Source of the DNA: Oscillospiraceae bacterium
GTDB lineage: Bacteria > Bacillota > Clostridia > Oscillospirales > Acutalibacteraceae
Direction of reading: 5' to 3'
Assembly (NCBI GenBank): GCA_015065505.1
Contig: SVQE01000030.1
Coordinates: 1 to 33,125, forward strand
DNA: 33,125 nt
The first letter of the stretch is position 1. The number at the start of each line of letters is the position of its first letter. The position numbers were made by a program, and so were the translations under genes. The notes beneath the pieces are model-generated. The model did no database searches. It was not told the DNA's origin and worked only from the letters and a program-made list of their open reading frames with translations. This document shows positions 30,331 through 33,125 of this stretch, piece by piece.

Positions 30331-31176
30331 CTATACATTTTCATCTTCATCTGTTATGGCAAAGAAGGATGTTTCATCCTCGTCCTCAAGCTTAACAGTT
30401 AAGCGTTTTGCGATTTTTATAAATAAGAATATCAGAAGCACGCCTGCAACGCCGCATGCAATTCCGATATAAAATGCAGGCTTCTGCCAGAACAGCTCAC
30501 CTTCAACAAGAGAGTTAAAATCGGGACTGTTCATCAGCTTTTCAACCTCTTTACAGTTTTTGTCAAGCCTTACAACCTCAAGTGTGTAAACCCTTGTTGA
30601 GCCGTCTGATGCGGTTACTGTCAGAGGTATTTCGAGCTGTTCCTTTTCGCCTATTTCAATCTCTTTGGGAACATTGCAGTATGCGCCCGTATCTTTAGTT
30701 ACCGCATTGAGGTTAATAACGGTTAAATCGCTTGGAATATATAATCTGTATGCGGTGTCATTATCATTTAGTTTCGGGTAAACCTCGCACAGATTGCATT
30801 CAATTTTTTCAAGCAGATTGTTTGAATTAACCTCAAATTCCTGCGGATTTGAATAAACGAATTTATATATAACCGAGCCGTTATCATATTTCAGCGTTAC
30901 GGTTAATCCCGTTTGGTGCTTTGTTTCATTAAGCTCGTAGTTCACAAAAACGGGAACATCGCCGTTGATTTTATAGCTTTTAATCTCGGGAGTTACAGAC
31001 GGGTCGTCAAGAGTTATTGTATAATCAAAAACATCCGATGAAAATTCTTCGTTGATTTTTGCGTTTTTAAATGAAATAGAGGTTAATGCAGGGGCTGTGC
31101 TGTTCCCTTTTGCAAATGCGCTTAAGGGAATCAGAAGGCATAGCGCAAAAATAACCGAAATTACAAATTTTTTCAT
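30331..31176 (-). CDS. Secreted, C-terminally anchored protein with cadherin-like beta-sandwich
   Basis: 281 aa from the ATG at 31176 with GAGGA upstream. The signal peptide covers residues 1-22 (ending SAFA-KG). Residues about 26-110 match the cadherin-like beta-sandwich domain of bacterial surface proteins (LTSISFKNAKINEEFSSDVF, DYTITL). A second beta domain follows (about 115-215, ending RVYTLEVVRL), then a membrane helix at about 232-256 and a short acidic cytoplasmic tail. The function is unknown; it should be a cell-surface protein. It lies 10 bp after the GH-like gene and is probably cotranscribed with it. Confidence 0.8.
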   Translation of the reverse strand: MKKFVISVIFALCLLIPLSAFAKGNSTAPALTSISFKNAKINEEFSSDVFDYTITLDDPSVTPEIKSYKINGDVPVFVNYELNETKHQTGLTVTLKYDNGSVIYKFVYSNPQEFEVNSNNLLEKIECNLCEVYPKLNDNDTAYRLYIPSDLTVINLNAVTKDTGAYCNVPKEIEIGEKEQLEIPLTVTASDGSTRVYTLEVVRLDKNCKEVEKLMNSPDFNSLVEGELFWQKPAFYIGIACGVAGVLLIFLFIKIAKRLTVKLEDEDETSFFAITDEDENV

Positions 31177-31186
31177 AAGAATTCCT

Positions 31187-32266
31187 CTAACTGAAAATAA
31201 TGAAGCTTGTGAGGCTGCTTCTTTCAAGCTGCGCTGTTAACTGCTTTTTGTCAGCTTCGCTGAAAATGCAGTAAACCTTGCTTTTATCAAGCTTTTCAAG
31301 CGCTTTTATTTCATTCTTTAAAGCGGTTTTTGTAACCTTGCCTGTTTCCTTATCCTTGCCGGATATTTCAACATCAACCTCTTCAAGAAGCTTGATATCC
31401 TCATCAATATCGTTATAAAGCCTTTTCGAAAGAGCATCAAAACCGCCGCCGAAATCCTTTGCAATATCCTCGGGCAGCTCGGTATCATTCAGAACGAAAA
31501 CGCGCACGCCCATTGATGCAAGCTCCTGAACAATATCCTTTATATAGTTATATGCAGTTTCGCTTTTCGGATTTAGATAAGTGTTTGAAGCCTCGTCCTT
31601 ATAAAGCTTGCCCTTATCGTTTGTAACAGCCGCGCTCGGAAGAAAATTCGGCGCAATATTATCCTTATAGCACGAAACTCTTGCAATAGTCAGAATATCA
31701 TTTGCCGTAAGCTCTTTAACCGAGGCCTTGAGCTTGGATGATGGTGCGCTGAGGGCGCTGAAGGTTTCAACCGACGCAAGCGAGGATGCATAGCCGATTG
31801 TGCCATCGCTTCTCTTGGCATCAAATGTAATGCTTGTGTAGCCCTGCTCTTCAATTTCATCAATAACAGAGCTGAGCATAACCGAGGAATCAAGGCTTAT
31901 GCTGTCAACTTTAAGCGAGGAAAAGCGAAGCTCGGCTTCAACCATACCCGAATTGCTGCTTTGTGAGGGCGCTTTGGGATTATAGCTGCGCTCCTTAACC
32001 GTCATATAAACATCCATTCCCGTATAGCCTACGCAGATAATGGCAATGCATATAACGGCAATAAGAAGATTTTTCAGCCTCTTCTGACGCTTTGCTTTTT
32101 TCTTAACCGAATTATTATTTTTATCGGGACGCTTTGAATCAAATTTATCGGAGGCATTCTGCGGCTCGATATATTTATCGGCAAAATCTATCTTTCTGCC
32201 CTTTTCTTCTTCCGTCCACTTCTGATTTCGTTTTTTGTTATTATAAAATCGTTTTCTTTTTTTCAT
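31187..32266 (-). CDS. Membrane-anchored protein with GH-like TIM-barrel domain
   Basis: 359 aa. Residues 1-65 are strongly basic and cytoplasmic, 66-88 is a membrane helix, and the rest is outside. The outer part resembles the putative glycosyl-hydrolase-like domain DUF4015: YTSITFDAKRSDGTIGYAS, LTANDILTIARVSCYKDNIA and YNYIKDIVQELASMGVRVFV. The domain is shorter than usual and no catalytic acids can be assigned with confidence. It overlaps rpe by 4 bp (ATGA). A cell-wall or exopolysaccharide role is plausible but not shown. Confidence 0.7.
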   Translation of the reverse strand: MKKRKRFYNNKKRNQKWTEEEKGRKIDFADKYIEPQNASDKFDSKRPDKNNNSVKKKAKRQKRLKNLLIAVICIAIICVGYTGMDVYMTVKERSYNPKAPSQSSNSGMVEAELRFSSLKVDSISLDSSVMLSSVIDEIEEQGYTSITFDAKRSDGTIGYASSLASVETFSALSAPSSKLKASVKELTANDILTIARVSCYKDNIAPNFLPSAAVTNDKGKLYKDEASNTYLNPKSETAYNYIKDIVQELASMGVRVFVLNDTELPEDIAKDFGGGFDALSKRLYNDIDEDIKLLEEVDVEISGKDKETGKVTKTALKNEIKALEKLDKSKVYCIFSEADKKQLTAQLERSSLTSFIIFS

Positions 32267-32904
32267 ATATTGGCATTATCTCTCAGCGTTTCAATCATTT
32301 CATTGGGATTTTCGCTTTTGAAAACTGCGGAGCCTGCAACAAAAACATTTGCGCCTGCTTTTGCGGCAATTTTAACGGTTTCTTCGTTAATTCCGCCGTC
32401 AACTTCAATATCAATTTCACTGTTAATGCTTCTGATTTTTTCAATTTTAGGCATAACCTCTTCCATAAAGCTCTGACCGCCGAAGCCCGGCTCAACAGTC
32501 ATAACAAGAACCATTGAAAGCTTGTCAAGGAAGGGAATAACAACGTCAACATCCGTTTTCGGCTTAACTGCAAGCGCAGGCTTTTTGCCGAGCGAAATTA
32601 TCTTATCAACGGTTTTTTCAATATCGCTGTTGCTTTCGGTGTGAAAACAGATAATATCCGCGCCTGCTGATGCAAAATCTTCAACATAGTCAATCGGATT
32701 GCTAATCATAAGATGAACATCAAAGGGTATGTCGCACACCCTTTTTATTGCCTTAACTATGGGAGCTCCCAGAGTTATATTGGGAACAAAATGACCGTCC
32801 ATAACATCAATATGAATTAAATCCGAATTGCTTATTCTTTGAAGCTCGGACTGAAGATTTGCATAATCGCTTGCAAGAATTGATGGTGAAACTTTGATAT
32901 CCAT
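32263..32904 (-). CDS. rpe: Ribulose-phosphate 3-epimerase
   Basis: 213 aa TIM barrel. Motifs are VSPSILASDYANL, HIDVMDGHFVPNIT (metal and catalytic Asp), DVHLM, VMTVEPGFGGQ, and IEVDGGI. It interconverts ribulose 5-phosphate and xylulose 5-phosphate in the pentose phosphate pathway. GTGGAG lies 7 bp before the ATG. It is the first gene of a four-gene minus-strand group ending in mgtE. Confidence 0.96.
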   Translation of the reverse strand: MDIKVSPSILASDYANLQSELQRISNSDLIHIDVMDGHFVPNITLGAPIVKAIKRVCDIPFDVHLMISNPIDYVEDFASAGADIICFHTESNSDIEKTVDKIISLGKKPALAVKPKTDVDVVIPFLDKLSMVLVMTVEPGFGGQSFMEEVMPKIEKIRSINSEIDIEVDGGINEETVKIAAKAGANVFVAGSAVFKSENPNEMIETLRDNANI

Positions 32905-32935
32905 AGACTACTCCACATTACATAAATGATAATAT

Positions 32936-32964
32936 ATTATACTATTTTAGCGAATGTAAATCAA
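32936..32964 (-). promoter_or_regulatory. rpe promoter
   Basis: On the minus strand TTGATT (32964-32959) and TATAAT (32941-32936), 17 bp spacing. Confidence 0.7.
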
Positions 32965-32981
32965 GGTTAAATTATGATTTA

Positions 32982-33030
32982 AGTTGCGAGTTCCGAGTAC
33001 CAGGTTCCGAGTTAAGGTTAGGCATTAGGG
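32982..33030 (+). repeat. Heptamer array H
   Basis: Seven consecutive 7-nt units: AGTTGCG, AGTTCCG, AGTACCA, GGTTCCG, AGTTAAG, GTTAGGC, ATTAGGG. The first two are identical to the first two of the array at 8940. No core follows. The remaining 95 bp to the window end hold no gene; AAGCAAGG near 33040 and CCTTGCTT near 33103 form a loose inverted repeat. Confidence 0.6.
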
Positions 33031-33125
33031 ATTCGAACCAAGCAAGGTTTTGCCCGTCCCTTTTTCACAAATACTGTGTTAAAGCGTCTTGTAAGGCGCC
33101 AGCCTTGCTTCACCGCTTTGCCTTG

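Noticed and set aside
33031-33041. GGTTCGAATCC on the minus strand, like a tRNA T loop
   Set aside because: The flanking bases do not form the T stem, and no acceptor, D or anticodon arms can be built around it.

Overview
The window looks like a chromosomal segment of an AT-rich, spore-forming, gut-type Clostridia (Oscillospiraceae/Ruminococcus-like). The grounds are the Firmicutes-style rimP-nusA-ylxR-ylxQ-infB-rbfA-nrnA-truB-ribF operon, a SpoVT sporulation regulator, strong AGGAGG ribosome binding sites, sigma-A promoters with 16-17 bp spacers, a GH78-type rhamnosidase, a dockerin-like repeat and Fn3-bearing secreted proteins. The taxonomic call is inference; there is no rRNA or tRNA here to fix it.

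Layout. 0.1-4.5 kb: an alpha-L-rhamnosidase-like gene with an apparently leaderless promoter, then a cobalamin riboswitch plus terminator controlling a secreted transcobalamin-like (DUF4430) protein. 4.5-5.2 kb: a HigBA-type toxin-antitoxin pair. 5.2-5.6 kb: a gene-free repeat-rich gap. 5.6-8.9 kb: DegV/FakB and PlsY diverge, and a ClC transporter gene overlaps plsY. 9.1-10.2 kb: rpsF-ssb-rpsR. 10.2-13.4 kb: nadE, spoVT, a subtilisin-like protease with half a dockerin, a decayed second copy of the spoVT 3' end, and a structured small RNA with its own promoter and terminator. 13.4-14.9 kb: a preQ1-I riboswitch operon (YhhQ-type transporter plus SDR enzyme). 15.0-20.4 kb: two zinc-ribbon membrane proteins, an S23 four-helix-bundle element, a TetR regulator, a polysaccharide deacetylase and a PHP-domain hydrolase. 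20.4-28.8 kb: the nusA/infB operon on the minus strand, ending in a HAD phosphatase gene. 28.8-32.9 kb: rpe, a GH-like membrane protein, a cadherin-like membrane protein and mgtE, all on the minus strand.

The most unusual pattern is a family of intergenic elements made of tandem 7-nt units. Arrays of different heptamers sit at 4445, 5511, 8940/9024, 16072/16484, 24095/24174, 30263 and 32982. At three places two arrays face each other as inverted repeats: two of these pairs enclose the same ~50 bp core (8940-9058 and 24095-24208), and the third (16072-16511) encloses a gene for an S23 (23S-rRNA-intervening-sequence type) four-helix-bundle protein between 28-bp inverted repeats with one mismatch. 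Many copies abut stop codons or terminators. This is what an uncharacterised mobile element with MITE-like derivatives would look like, although mobility is inferred and not shown.

Other points of interest are the cobalamin-riboswitch/transcobalamin-like pair, the duplicated spoVT 3' end bracketing the protease gene, the ~190-nt structured RNA, the preQ1-controlled SDR, and a 53-residue tail made only of Asp, Glu, Tyr and Trp.
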